A DNA stretch of 64,000 bases from Alphaproteobacteria bacterium (GTDB lineage: Bacteria > Pseudomonadota > Alphaproteobacteria > Micavibrionales > Micavibrionaceae), in contig JAUHWR010000001.1 of NCBI GenBank assembly GCA_030427385.1, forward strand, positions 682,001 to 746,000. Direction: 5' to 3'. Made by a program: the position numbers and the translations under genes. Each line of letters begins with the position of its first letter. The stretch's first letter is position 1. The notes under the pieces were generated by a model, which was given only the letters and a program-made list of their open reading frames with translations, was not told where the DNA came from and searched no databases. This document shows positions 9,393 to 17,440 of the stretch, piece after piece.

Positions 9393-10343
9393 CTAAGCCC
9401 TGCAGTTATTTGGGCCCAATAAATATAATAATCTCTCTATTGATGGTGGTTGTCTTGTAAAGGATGCATAATGTTCTTCCATTGCAGATAAAAAGTCTTC
9501 TTTATACTGAAATCCGCGTTCAGCTTTGCTGAGTGTATTTGTTTTTACCGTTCCTGGAAGCGCGCCTGTTAAAATTTGTTGATTAACAAAGTCGAAAAGT
9601 TGCAATTTTTCTTCTTTACTCATTATATCTGATACAAACCCAAAACGTCTGGAGTCTGTATCATATTCACATGGTTTGGTCAGAAGTTCAAACTCCAATT
9701 CACGGTCTTCATCCATCAAAATATATTGCCTCTCTTTTTCGCAATCTAATTTATATGGGACGCGATCGTCATTCAGCTCTATGACACCTTTAAAGTCAGG
9801 TTGGCCATTTTTATATATGCCAAAACAACTGCCGGGAATTTTAAGAACATGTCTATTTCGCTCAACAGGCATCACGAATTGTTTTTTTGGTGCACATTCT
9901 TTTATAAAATCTATAATTGCGGGAAGTTCAGGGTTTTCTTTAGCTGAATATTTATAGAATAGTGTATCCAGTTCTAATTCGTTAATATTACCATTTGTTG
10001 GACATTCATATTCTGCGCGATCCAAAAAATGGCTTGAGCTTTGTGGTGGTTTAACCTTAACGCAAATGTCAGTGGCTATGGGTCTCCCGCGTTTATCTAG
10101 TGTTGCACGATTGCGTACGCTTATACCATTATTTTCTAATACTCTATCATCATTATCATATTGATGGGTTAGAATTAGGCGCGTAGGGTTGGTATATCCT
10201 TCACAGCCAAAATAGAATAAATGATGAAGAACGCTTGTACCAAGATCTTGTGAGGGATGAAGCAGGCTTAGGAACTTGCTCTCAGGTTCTCTTGCATTGC
10301 TTGCAATTCTAAACGCATTCAGATTAAAATTAAATTCCCCCAT
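9393..10343 (-). CDS. CYTH-domain (triphosphate tunnel metalloenzyme-like) protein
   Basis: The protein (316 residues from the ATG at 10343) shows the CYTH pattern. E-P-E-S-K at residues 19-23 fits the ExExK signature. It is followed by Y-D-N-D-D-R-V-L and G-I-S-V-R-N-R, then C-V-K-V-K, R-A-E-Y-E, and in the second half G-V-I-E-L-N-D-D-R and E-L-E-F-E-L. These alternating Arg/Lys/Glu strands line a tunnel that binds triphosphate-containing substrates in known members (thiamine triphosphatase, inorganic triphosphatase, class IV adenylyl cyclase). The ATG at 10343 is preferred over an in-frame TTG at 10361 because a G-rich ribosome site falls between them. It heads the group with the deaminase, 60 bases apart. 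Confidence 0.65.
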   Translation of the reverse strand: MGEFNFNLNAFRIASNAREPESKFLSLLHPSQDLGTSVLHHLFYFGCEGYTNPTRLILTHQYDNDDRVLENNGISVRNRATLDKRGRPIATDICVKVKPPQSSSHFLDRAEYECPTNGNINELELDTLFYKYSAKENPELPAIIDFIKECAPKKQFVMPVERNRHVLKIPGSCFGIYKNGQPDFKGVIELNDDRVPYKLDCEKERQYILMDEDRELEFELLTKPCEYDTDSRRFGFVSDIMSKEEKLQLFDFVNQQILTGALPGTVKTNTLSKAERGFQYKEDFLSAMEEHYASFTRQPPSIERLLYLLGPNNCRA

Positions 10344-10524
10344 CTTAATAACACCCCCCAATATTTTTTTAATATATAAGCTCCTGCTAATCTAAATGTC
10401 AACTTACTATTATGAATAATAATGCAGCATTGTCGCGGAGAGGTAAATCACGTAGTCTTTAGACCTAATTTTAAAATTGATTTTTCTTAAATGAACCTGT
10501 GGATAAAATAAAAAAGGCAAGATA

Positions 10525-11919
10525 ATGAGTAAGACAGATTACGATGTAATTATAATTGGTTCCGGTCCGGGCGGCTATGTTTGTGCGATTCGCTGCGCAC
10601 AGTTGGGGATGAAAGTGGCATGTGTAGAAAAGCGTGATGCGTTGGGCGGGACTTGTTTAAATATTGGTTGTATCCCATCAAAGGCGTTGTTGCATGCGTC
10701 TGAGCGATATGAGGAAACCAATTATAAATTAAAAGATTTTGGCATCGATATTAAGGGCGTGTCTCTTAATCTAAAAAATATGATGAAACATAAAAACGAC
10801 GTTGTTGCCGCCAATACGCAAGGCATTGAATTTCTGTTCAAGAAAAATAAAATCGACTGGCTAAAGGGAGAGGGAAAAATCACCGCGGAGAATGAGGTCA
10901 CCGTCGGGAAAAATAAATATTCCGCTGAAAATATTGTTATTGCAACCGGATCGGACGTTGTGTCCCTCCCTGGTATTGAGATTGATGAGAAAAAAATTGT
11001 GTCATCAACGGGCGCTTTGGTTCTGGATTCTGTGCCTAAGAAAATGGTTGTGATCGGCGGTGGTGTTATTGGGCTTGAGCTTGGTTGCGTTTGGAGCCGT
11101 TTGGGAGCAGAGGTGACAATTATTGAATTTATGGATGAAATCCTGCCGGGTATGGATGGTGAAATCCGCAAGGAATCCCGCAAAATATTTGAAAAACAAG
11201 GGCTTACATTTAAGCTTTCAACTAAAGTCACAAGTGCAAAAGCGGGTAAATCCGGGGTGGATTTGGAATTGGAACCGGCTGCGGGCGGCAAATCTGAGAA
11301 AATGAAAGCAGATATTGTTTTGGTAGCTGTTGGGCGCAAAGCTTATACGGATAATGTAGGTTTGGACAAAGTAGGTGTAGATGTCGATGAGCGTGGGCGC
11401 ATTCAAACAGGTGAATTTTTTGATACGAATATCGATGGAATTTATGCCATTGGCGATGTCATTGCGGGCCCTATGTTGGCACATAAAGCTGAGGAGGAGG
11501 GCGTTGTTCTGGCTGAGATGCTGGCGGGGCAATCCGGGCATATTGATTACAACTTGGTCCCCGGCGTAGTTTATACCTTCCCCGAAGTTGCCAATATCGG
11601 CAAAACCGAAGAGCAGTTAAAAGAAGCGGGTATCAAATATAAGAAAGGTAAATTCCCTTTCTCCGCCAATGGACGTGCACGTGCAATGTCTGCAACCGAC
11701 GGGTTTGTTAAAATTCTAGCCGATGAAAAAACGGACCGCGTGCTTGGGGCGCATATCCTTGGCCCAGAGGCCGGAACATTAATTGCAGAAATCGCGGCAG
11801 TAATGGAATTTGGCGGCTCTTCCGAAGATATCGCCAGAACATGCCACGCTCACCCGACTTTAGAGGAAGTCGTAAAGGAAGCCGCCCTCGCGGTTGATGG
11901 ACGACAACTTCATATGTAA
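10525..11919 (+). CDS. lpdA: Dihydrolipoyl dehydrogenase (E3)
   Basis: This FAD enzyme reoxidises dihydrolipoamide in the 2-oxoacid dehydrogenase complexes or the glycine cleavage system, passing electrons to NAD. It is 464 residues long, normal for the family. The FAD fingerprint G-S-G-P-G-G is at 12-17, the redox-active pair C44/C49 is in G-G-T-C-L-N-I-G-C, the NAD fingerprint is G-G-G-V-I-G near residue 178, and the interface base is H443-P-T-L-E-E448. No E1 or E2 genes lie beside it, so it may serve several complexes. The ATG follows an AAAGGCAAG ribosome site. Confidence 0.97.
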   Translation: MSKTDYDVIIIGSGPGGYVCAIRCAQLGMKVACVEKRDALGGTCLNIGCIPSKALLHASERYEETNYKLKDFGIDIKGVSLNLKNMMKHKNDVVAANTQGIEFLFKKNKIDWLKGEGKITAENEVTVGKNKYSAENIVIATGSDVVSLPGIEIDEKKIVSSTGALVLDSVPKKMVVIGGGVIGLELGCVWSRLGAEVTIIEFMDEILPGMDGEIRKESRKIFEKQGLTFKLSTKVTSAKAGKSGVDLELEPAAGGKSEKMKADIVLVAVGRKAYTDNVGLDKVGVDVDERGRIQTGEFFDTNIDGIYAIGDVIAGPMLAHKAEEEGVVLAEMLAGQSGHIDYNLVPGVVYTFPEVANIGKTEEQLKEAGIKYKKGKFPFSANGRARAMSATDGFVKILADEKTDRVLGAHILGPEAGTLIAEIAAVMEFGGSSEDIARTCHAHPTLEEVVKEAALAVDGRQLHM

Positions 11920-12027
11920 TTTTTTAAATTTGCCCTGTTTTATTTAAAGATATTTACTTAGCTCTGCATAAATTACGGATTGAGCTAAATTATTTTTGCA
12001 TATTTTGGTATATATATCATGTAGATA

Positions 12028-12061
12028 GCATAAGGATTGCATGCTGCGCATAACCTTATGC
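12028..12061. repeat. 8-bp inverted repeat upstream of the HEXXH gene
   Basis: GCATAAGG (12028-12035) and CCTTATGC (12054-12061) are perfect inverted copies 18 bases apart, 83 bases before the start codon of the next gene. There is no T tract, so it does not look like a terminator for lpdA. An operator or RNA hairpin in the leader is possible. The remainder of the 224-base intergenic stretch shows nothing else recognisable. Confidence 0.5.
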
Positions 12062-12143
12062 AAAAAATTTGACGTGGTTTTTGGACTCATATATCTTTCT
12101 AGTTAGGGAGTTAATCAATGAGTCTAATTAGGGTGGTTGATAT

Positions 12144-12968
12144 ATGAATGTGCTAGAGGTAAATTTATCAAATTATTTTGACATGATTAAAAGTGTTGGT
12201 GATAGTATCGGTGCAAATAATCCAGACGCCGATCCTAAGAAACTCGCCTCATTTGCTGAAATTCTTGCTAATATTGAACCGTCTGAAGCTTACCTTGAAT
12301 TTTCTGACCGCATTTCTGCCGCAATGGAAGAATATTTTGATACGATTGACTGGTATCAATCTCAAGCAGATTATGCGGCGGCATCGTTATCAGAAAAACT
12401 TAAGTTTCCTCAGGAGATTGTTAATCATCAAGCCGAGATCGCAAGAGGTGAGTTTAAAAAATTTGGTGATTGTAAGTTAAATTTGCCGAATATTCCCGTT
12501 AAATGGGTTGATAATATTGAGGGTCAAGATGGAGGGACACTTTTTTCTATTAATAAATTAGACCCTAGAATAGATCATATTTCTTTAAATTCAGAATGTT
12601 TTTATATGTCTGAATATATTGGACAATCTGTAAGAACGGCAACACATGAAGGACGGCATCTAATTAATGTCGCTTTGGGGCAGGGTGTTGCCTCAGGTGC
12701 AATTAAGGAGGATCATCCGCTTTACCATGACGGTCTTTATTTTATGAATAGAATAGAGAGAGAGGCTTATTACACGATTGCGCCGGCATATAACAGTGAA
12801 ATGGATGAGAGAGTTACCGATATACATAGCAACAGATTGACTTGGTGGCTTGAGCAGAACGCACCTCAAACCCTTAAGTTTATACATAGAAAAAATGGCC
12901 AAATTGTTGGTGTTAGAAATACTGATCCATCCAGTTCAGCCTTAAATAGAGAAATGGTCGCAGCTTGA
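12144..12968 (+). CDS. Predicted HEXXH zinc metallopeptidase-like protein, unknown family
   Basis: I do not recognise the family of this 274-residue protein. H168-E-G-R-H172 matches the zinc-peptidase HEXXH motif and lies in a hydrophobic-flanked helix context (A-T-H-E-G-R-H-L-I-N). An acidic helix R203-I-E-R-E207-A-Y-Y follows about 35 residues later and could give the third ligand, as in ImmA/IrrE-type and other gluzincins. A D-x-H-S-N-R helix ends the core near residue 230. There is no signal peptide or membrane segment, so it would be cytoplasmic unless secreted by a non-Sec route. It has an AGGGTGG ribosome site, sits alone between lpdA and typA, and looks AT-rich. Confidence 0.6.
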   Translation: MNVLEVNLSNYFDMIKSVGDSIGANNPDADPKKLASFAEILANIEPSEAYLEFSDRISAAMEEYFDTIDWYQSQADYAAASLSEKLKFPQEIVNHQAEIARGEFKKFGDCKLNLPNIPVKWVDNIEGQDGGTLFSINKLDPRIDHISLNSECFYMSEYIGQSVRTATHEGRHLINVALGQGVASGAIKEDHPLYHDGLYFMNRIEREAYYTIAPAYNSEMDERVTDIHSNRLTWWLEQNAPQTLKFIHRKNGQIVGVRNTDPSSSALNREMVAA

Positions 12969-13112
12969 ATTTATAGAGATTGGTTTGTGTTAAGCGACTT
13001 ATAATAAAAACTTTCCTTCCCTTTCGCTCACTTTCCCTGTATACCCCTTTCGTGAATAATGATTTTTTGTCTTTATGCTCCGCTAAGGACAAAAAAATAA
13101 CGAAAGAATAGC

Positions 13113-14957
13113 ATGACTAAAAAGAACATTCGTAATATCGCGATTATCGCGCACGTTGACCATGGTAAAACCACATTGATCGATTCGATCCTGCAACAAT
13201 CCGGATCTTTCCGTGAAAACCAACAGGTGGATGAGCGCGTGATGGATTCTAATGACTTAGAAAAAGAGCGCGGCATTACTATTTTGGCTAAATGTACGGC
13301 GATTGATTGGGATGGCGCGCGAATGAATATTATTGATACGCCCGGACACGCCGATTTCGGCGGCGAAGTTGAGCGTGTTTTAAGCATGGCAGATGGCGTG
13401 ATCCTGCTGACCGATGCGGCGGAAGGGCCATTGCCACAAACTAAGTTTGTTTTAGGTAAAGCGTTGAAGCGCGGCATGCGTCCGATTGTAATGATTAATA
13501 AGGTCGACCGCGGCGATGCCCGCCCGGATGCGGTTTTGGATGAAGTCTTTGATTTGTTTGCCTCATTGGATGCCACTGATGAGCAGCTTGATTTTCCTGT
13601 TTTATATGCATCTGGTCGTGATGGTTGGTGTGCGGAAAGCTTAGAAGCGCCACGTGAAAATCTGCACCCTTTGCTTGATTTGGTAATGCGACATGTACCC
13701 GCGCCGGATGTTGATCATGATGCGCCGTTCACAATGCTTTCAACATTGCTTCAATCAGATCCATATCTAGGTCGTATTTTGACCGGAAAAATTTACAGCG
13801 GAACTGCCAAGGTTAATATGCCTGTTAAGGCTATGGATTTGGAAGGTAATTTGGTGGAAAATTTCCGCCTAACGAAATTGCTGTCATTCCACGGCGTTGA
13901 TCGCGTCCCGACAGAAAGCGCGCAAGCAGGGGATATCGTATGTATTGCGGGGATGAAAGAAGCGTCTGTGTCCGATACAATTTGCGATGTTGCGGTGAAA
14001 GCGCCTTTGCCGGCACAGCCAATTGATCCGCCGACGATTGCCATTACTATCAGCGTGAATGATAGCCCGCTGGCTGGGACAGAAGGTAAAAAACTAACCT
14101 CCACCATGATTCGCGAGCGTTTGATGGCAGAGGCAGAAACCAATGTTGCCATTAAGGTCTCGGATACGGAAGGCAAGGAAGCATTGGAACTTGCGGGCCG
14201 CGGCGAACTTCAACTAGGTGTTTTGATTGAAACAATGCGCCGCGAAGGATTTGAGATGTCTGTGTCACGTCCGAGGGTTGTTTTCCAGCGCGCCGAAGAT
14301 GGAACCTTGGAAGAGCCATATGAAGAAATTATCATTGATGTAGATGATGAATATTCAGGTGCGGTTGTTGAGAAAATGCAGCGCCGTAAGGCCGATATGA
14401 CGGATATGCGTCCATCTGGTCATGGAAAAACACGCATTACCTTCATCGCGCCTTCACGTGGCTTGATTGGGTATCAAGGGCAGTTTATGACTGATACACG
14501 CGGGACAGGTTTAATGAACCGCTTATTTAGCCATTATGGCCCTTATAAGGGTGATATCGGCTCACGTCAAAAAGGTGCGCTAATTTCAACAGATAAAGGC
14601 GATGCCGTTGGCTTTGCGATCTTTAATCTACAGGATCGCGGCGTAATGTTCATCGGGCACGGCGATAAAGTTTATGGCGGTATGATTGTGGGTGAACACA
14701 GCCGTGATAATGATTTGGATATTAATGTTCTAAAGGGCAAGAAATTGACGAATATGCGTGCCTCCGGAACCGATGAGGCCGTTATTTTAGTTCCGCCGCG
14801 TAAGATGAGTTTGGAAGATATGATTGCTTATATTAATGATGATGAATTGGTGGAAGTTACGCCAAAATCATTACGTCTTCGTAAGGTGCATTTAAATGCA
14901 ACCGAGCGTGAGATTGCAAAGAAAAAAGCGAAGAAGGCTTCCAACGAAGCGGCTTGA
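13113..14957 (+). CDS. typA: Ribosome-associated translational GTPase TypA/BipA
   Basis: This is an EF-G-like GTPase that binds the 70S ribosome and helps 50S assembly and stress adaptation. The 614-residue length fits. The G1 loop A-H-V-D-H-G-K-T-T is at residues 13-21, G3 is D-T-P-G-H-A-D-F near residue 74, and G4 is N-K-V-D near residue 128. The family-specific C-terminal domain contains G-L-I-G-Y-Q-G-Q-F and R-G-T-G-L-M-N-R-L-F. It ends with a lysine/alanine-rich tail. It is a single-gene unit facing the two small exported genes that follow on the minus strand. Confidence 0.97.
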   Translation: MTKKNIRNIAIIAHVDHGKTTLIDSILQQSGSFRENQQVDERVMDSNDLEKERGITILAKCTAIDWDGARMNIIDTPGHADFGGEVERVLSMADGVILLTDAAEGPLPQTKFVLGKALKRGMRPIVMINKVDRGDARPDAVLDEVFDLFASLDATDEQLDFPVLYASGRDGWCAESLEAPRENLHPLLDLVMRHVPAPDVDHDAPFTMLSTLLQSDPYLGRILTGKIYSGTAKVNMPVKAMDLEGNLVENFRLTKLLSFHGVDRVPTESAQAGDIVCIAGMKEASVSDTICDVAVKAPLPAQPIDPPTIAITISVNDSPLAGTEGKKLTSTMIRERLMAEAETNVAIKVSDTEGKEALELAGRGELQLGVLIETMRREGFEMSVSRPRVVFQRAEDGTLEEPYEEIIIDVDDEYSGAVVEKMQRRKADMTDMRPSGHGKTRITFIAPSRGLIGYQGQFMTDTRGTGLMNRLFSHYGPYKGDIGSRQKGALISTDKGDAVGFAIFNLQDRGVMFIGHGDKVYGGMIVGEHSRDNDLDINVLKGKKLTNMRASGTDEAVILVPPRKMSLEDMIAYINDDELVEVTPKSLRLRKVHLNATEREIAKKKAKKASNEAA

Positions 14958-14968
14958 TTTTTTTTAAA

Positions 14969-15364
14969 TTATTCTTGTGTGGGTGCGATGTTGGAAACAA
15001 TTACGCATCTCTCATTGTTAAGTGCTTCTAACATACCCGGATACGGTTTTGTCTCAACAGAAAAGATATTTTCCTCGTCTTGGGAAGCGTTGATTTCGAG
15101 TGTGGCATCTGTAAAATCTCCGCATTTTTTTGCTACGGATTCTCCAAAATGGAAAGCATAAACGGGACGCGTTCTGTCGGTTCCTGCATTTTGGATAAAT
15201 CCAACATTTAAAGTAATTTCAGTTCCATTCTGCCTTTCAAGGCCAATTCGTACAGGTGTTATCCCTTCAGAAGGTGTGGTCTTGTAAGTTTCTGCATCCA
15301 CACTTTGAGGTGATAATGCTGTGGCGAATGCCATACCGAGTAAAGAAGTTTTTGTGTGTGACAT
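14969..15364 (-). CDS. Small exported hypothetical protein, paralogue A
   Basis: This is a 131-residue protein with a short N-terminal signal (hydrophobic L-L-G-M-A-F-A-T-A-L, cleavage near V-D-A-E). The mature part resembles its immediate upstream neighbour across its whole length. Both have G-(I/F)-x-P-(V/I)-R, an (L/I)-N-V-(G/K)-F stretch, (C)-(G/A)-D-F and a terminal C-V-I-(V/I)-(S/P)-N-I. Two conserved cysteines probably form a disulphide. The pair arose by tandem duplication, and the gene starts 2 bases from its paralogue's stop. Function is unknown; periplasmic location is inferred. Confidence 0.75.
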   Translation of the reverse strand: MSHTKTSLLGMAFATALSPQSVDAETYKTTPSEGITPVRIGLERQNGTEITLNVGFIQNAGTDRTRPVYAFHFGESVAKKCGDFTDATLEINASQDEENIFSVETKPYPGMLEALNNERCVIVSNIAPTQE

Positions 15365-15366
15365 GA

Positions 15367-15780
15367 TTATTTATCCGATGGAATGTTTGGAATAATTACG
15401 CAGTTATATTTTTTAACCGCGTCAATCACAGCAACATTTTCAGACAGATCAAATTGGCGCTCATACTTAGATGGTTTGTTGTAAGAAAGGCCTAAATTAC
15501 GGAAATCGGCACATTGATCCGGCTTTGTGCTGGATGTGTAAACGGCAAAGATCGGTGCTTCTGTATCTGCGAATGTGTTCGTCATAAATTTTACGTTGAT
15601 AGTAAAATTGGCGGGGGTTTCATTAATGACTTTGGCACGGATTGGCTCAAAACCTTTTGGGGAAATGGTTGATGTGTCTTCTGCCTTTACCATGCGTGCG
15701 GATAATCCGAGCATCATCATCAAAAGCATAAACATCATGATGTGTAAATATTGTGTCATTTCCGTATGTGTATTTTTCAT
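15367..15780 (-). CDS. Small exported hypothetical protein, paralogue B
   Basis: This 137-residue protein starts from the ATG at 15780; an in-frame TTG 21 bases earlier and an ATG at 15759 are alternatives. It has a long methionine-rich hydrophobic signal segment ending near V-K-A-E. The mature domain, about 95 residues, matches paralogue A downstream (G-F-x-P-I-R, I-N-V-K-F, C-A-D-F, C-V-I-I-P-N-I), with the same two cysteines. I cannot name the family. The two are almost certainly one transcription unit, and convergent typA lies beyond. A divergent surface-antigen-like gene starts 130 bases upstream. Confidence 0.72.
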   Translation of the reverse strand: MKNTHTEMTQYLHIMMFMLLMMMLGLSARMVKAEDTSTISPKGFEPIRAKVINETPANFTINVKFMTNTFADTEAPIFAVYTSSTKPDQCADFRNLGLSYNKPSKYERQFDLSENVAVIDAVKKYNCVIIPNIPSDK

Positions 15781-15909
15781 TCCTAACTTATACCAAATCA
15801 AACGTTTAAAGTCGATTTTAGTTTCATTACGGGAATTAATATTTTTGCGAAGGGTTTTTGATCAACATCCGTATCATTTATAACAGCACAATTAATCAAG
15901 GATAATTTA

Positions 15910-16380
15910 ATGACATATAATGTAAAATATTTAATGATGATAAGCGCTGGCGCTTTGGTGCTAATGACCGGTGCCGCGCAAGCGCATGATAATGATCGTA
16001 ATGATAATGCGATCCGCAATGGCGATTGCCGTGAATATTCCCAAGATGTCTGGATCAACGGACGTCAAACAACCGCATACGGCACGGCATGCCTACAGAG
16101 GGGCGATTGGATTATTAAAACTAGCTCGATTGGAAAGTCCAGATATCATCATGCTGGTCCCATTGTTATTTTACCACAACATAATAGTCATGCCCATTAT
16201 CATGAGCCGCAAGTCATTTATCGCACCGCGCCAACCGTAATTTACAAATCGAATAAGCCCACGGGATATAACTGGGGCTACCAAGAACCGGTAAAGAAAA
16301 AAGTAAAACAAAAAAAGTATTACAACCAAGGTAATAAACGTAACAATAACAACGATGTGCAAGTGATTTTAAACTGGTAA
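15910..16380 (+). CDS. Exported protein with surface-antigen-type C-R-E-Y motif
   Basis: The 156-residue protein has a signal peptide (cleavage near A-Q-A-H at residue 26). Residues 37-58 carry C-R-E-Y-S-Q-x-V-x-I-N-G-R, then A-Y-G-T-A-C, the motif that ends alphaproteobacterial 17-kDa surface antigen proteins. Here the motif is near the N-terminus and is followed by a His-rich stretch and a Lys/Asn/Tyr-rich basic tail, so only the motif is shared. It is probably an envelope protein. The start is supported by an AAGGAT ribosome site. It ends just before a strong terminator. Confidence 0.7.
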   Translation: MTYNVKYLMMISAGALVLMTGAAQAHDNDRNDNAIRNGDCREYSQDVWINGRQTTAYGTACLQRGDWIIKTSSIGKSRYHHAGPIVILPQHNSHAHYHEPQVIYRTAPTVIYKSNKPTGYNWGYQEPVKKKVKQKKYYNQGNKRNNNNDVQVILNW

Positions 16381-16418
16381 CCGCCCTAAAGTTTCCCCAA
16401 AGGTGAGGGATGCCCAGA

Positions 16419-16455
16419 CCGCTCGTCATTCTTTCCCCCGTGACGAGCGGTTTTT
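16419..16455 (+). terminator. Rho-independent terminator
   Basis: A 10-bp perfect stem CCGCTCGTCA/TGACGAGCGG (16419-16428 with 16441-16450) encloses a 12-base loop and is followed by TTTTT. It ends the transcript of the surface-antigen-like gene, 38 bases after its stop. Confidence 0.9.
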
Positions 16456-16481
16456 ATGCGCTTGATCTTTTTAAGCAAAGG

Positions 16482-17066
16482 TTATGATGATGAAGCTGAC
16501 ATAGAATTAGTATCTAGTAGTGAGCTGATGTACATGTCGCAATTTTCAAAAAAATTATAAATTACTTCCATACCTTGTTTTAAAATTTCAACATTAATAA
16601 TTGACCATTCCTGTAATGTTCTATTCCCTTTTATATCAGTAGGGTATCTAAAGCTCTGACCTGTTTTATCAATTTCTAAAAATTCGATTAATATGTCTTT
16701 CACTATTGAAATTTCTAAATGTTCAGAAAAATCTAAAATTTGTTCTAAGTTGAGAGACAGGTGCTCCCAATTGTCTAGTATTTTGTGACTTCTAATAATT
16801 GGAACGTCATTTTGAAGTAATTTATTTGTCAAAATATTTAAGTGTTTAATAAAAAGCTCTATTCCGTGTCTAAAATTAAAAAAGATGGGATAAATTAAAA
16901 TGTCAATTTTACGATTGAATCCTTCTAAATTTTCACAGAGTAAAAATCCAGATGAGAAAAATCCTTCTGCGTAAGTTCCGAAATCATAAGGGCCACCGTT
17001 ATTGCCAATACAAGCATTGAGATTATAATTGGGACCATTTCTCAGCAGAAAATTCATTTTTTTCAT
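16482..17066 (-). CDS. Hypothetical protein, mostly helical, AT-rich
   Basis: I do not recognise this protein (194 residues from the ATG at 17066; a TTG at 17084 would add six residues). It has no signal peptide. Predicted helices dominate, including F-R-H-G-I-E-L-F-I-K-H-L near residue 70 and a second block after F-R-Y-P-T-D-I-K-G near residue 140. This layout resembles HEPN-like helical proteins, but a clear R-x4-6-H nuclease motif is not visible, so the assignment is only a lead. Base composition is clearly more AT-rich than lepA next door, with many AAA/AAT/TTA codons, which hints at acquisition by transfer. Confidence 0.55.
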   Translation of the reverse strand: MKKMNFLLRNGPNYNLNACIGNNGGPYDFGTYAEGFFSSGFLLCENLEGFNRKIDILIYPIFFNFRHGIELFIKHLNILTNKLLQNDVPIIRSHKILDNWEHLSLNLEQILDFSEHLEISIVKDILIEFLEIDKTGQSFRYPTDIKGNRTLQEWSIINVEILKQGMEVIYNFFENCDMYISSLLDTNSMSASSS

Positions 17067-17140
17067 CTTCGCGCTTTCGTTCAACAGATCCCCCGCCTGC
17101 GTTCGGAATTATAGGTTGTTTTTGCCGATTACTGTTGATC

Positions 17141-17440
17141 TTATTTTTGTTCTCTATTTTTTTTATAGGTTTCTATACCTTTTTTGACGATTTCGTCGTC
17201 TTTTTCTTTATTGTAATCAAAGATTTTCCAAGCATAAAAACCAAGAGAATGACAAAAAATAAGTAAAAAAATTGTTGTCAGAGATGCTTGCAAGATACTA
17301 AATGTTTCGTCAAATAGATACATCAAAACAACCCATAAAAAAGCAAGAAATGACCACCATCTAACTTTTGCGAGAGGGAACCTTACTTTTGAATCTCTAC
17401 CAAAAAGCACACATTTAATATAATTAAAAATTAATTTCAC
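17141..17440 (-). CDS. Small two-helix membrane protein, GTG start
   Basis: This 99-residue hypothetical protein has two predicted membrane helices (about residues 27-45 and 50-72) and a charged, lysine-rich C-terminal tail. Its GTG start overlaps the lepA stop codon (GTGA, 4 bases), so it is probably translated by coupling to lepA. It has no recognisable motif. It resembles the AT-rich gene downstream in base composition rather than lepA. Confidence 0.5.
   Translation of the reverse strand: MKLIFNYIKCVLFGRDSKVRFPLAKVRWWSFLAFLWVVLMYLFDETFSILQASLTTIFLLIFCHSLGFYAWKIFDYNKEKDDEIVKKGIETYKKNREQK

Noticed and set aside
10722-11339. 205-codon open frame on the minus strand inside lpdA
   Set aside because: lpdA is unmistakable on the plus strand; this frame is its antisense shadow, with a Ser/Pro/Thr-rich composition typical of shadows.
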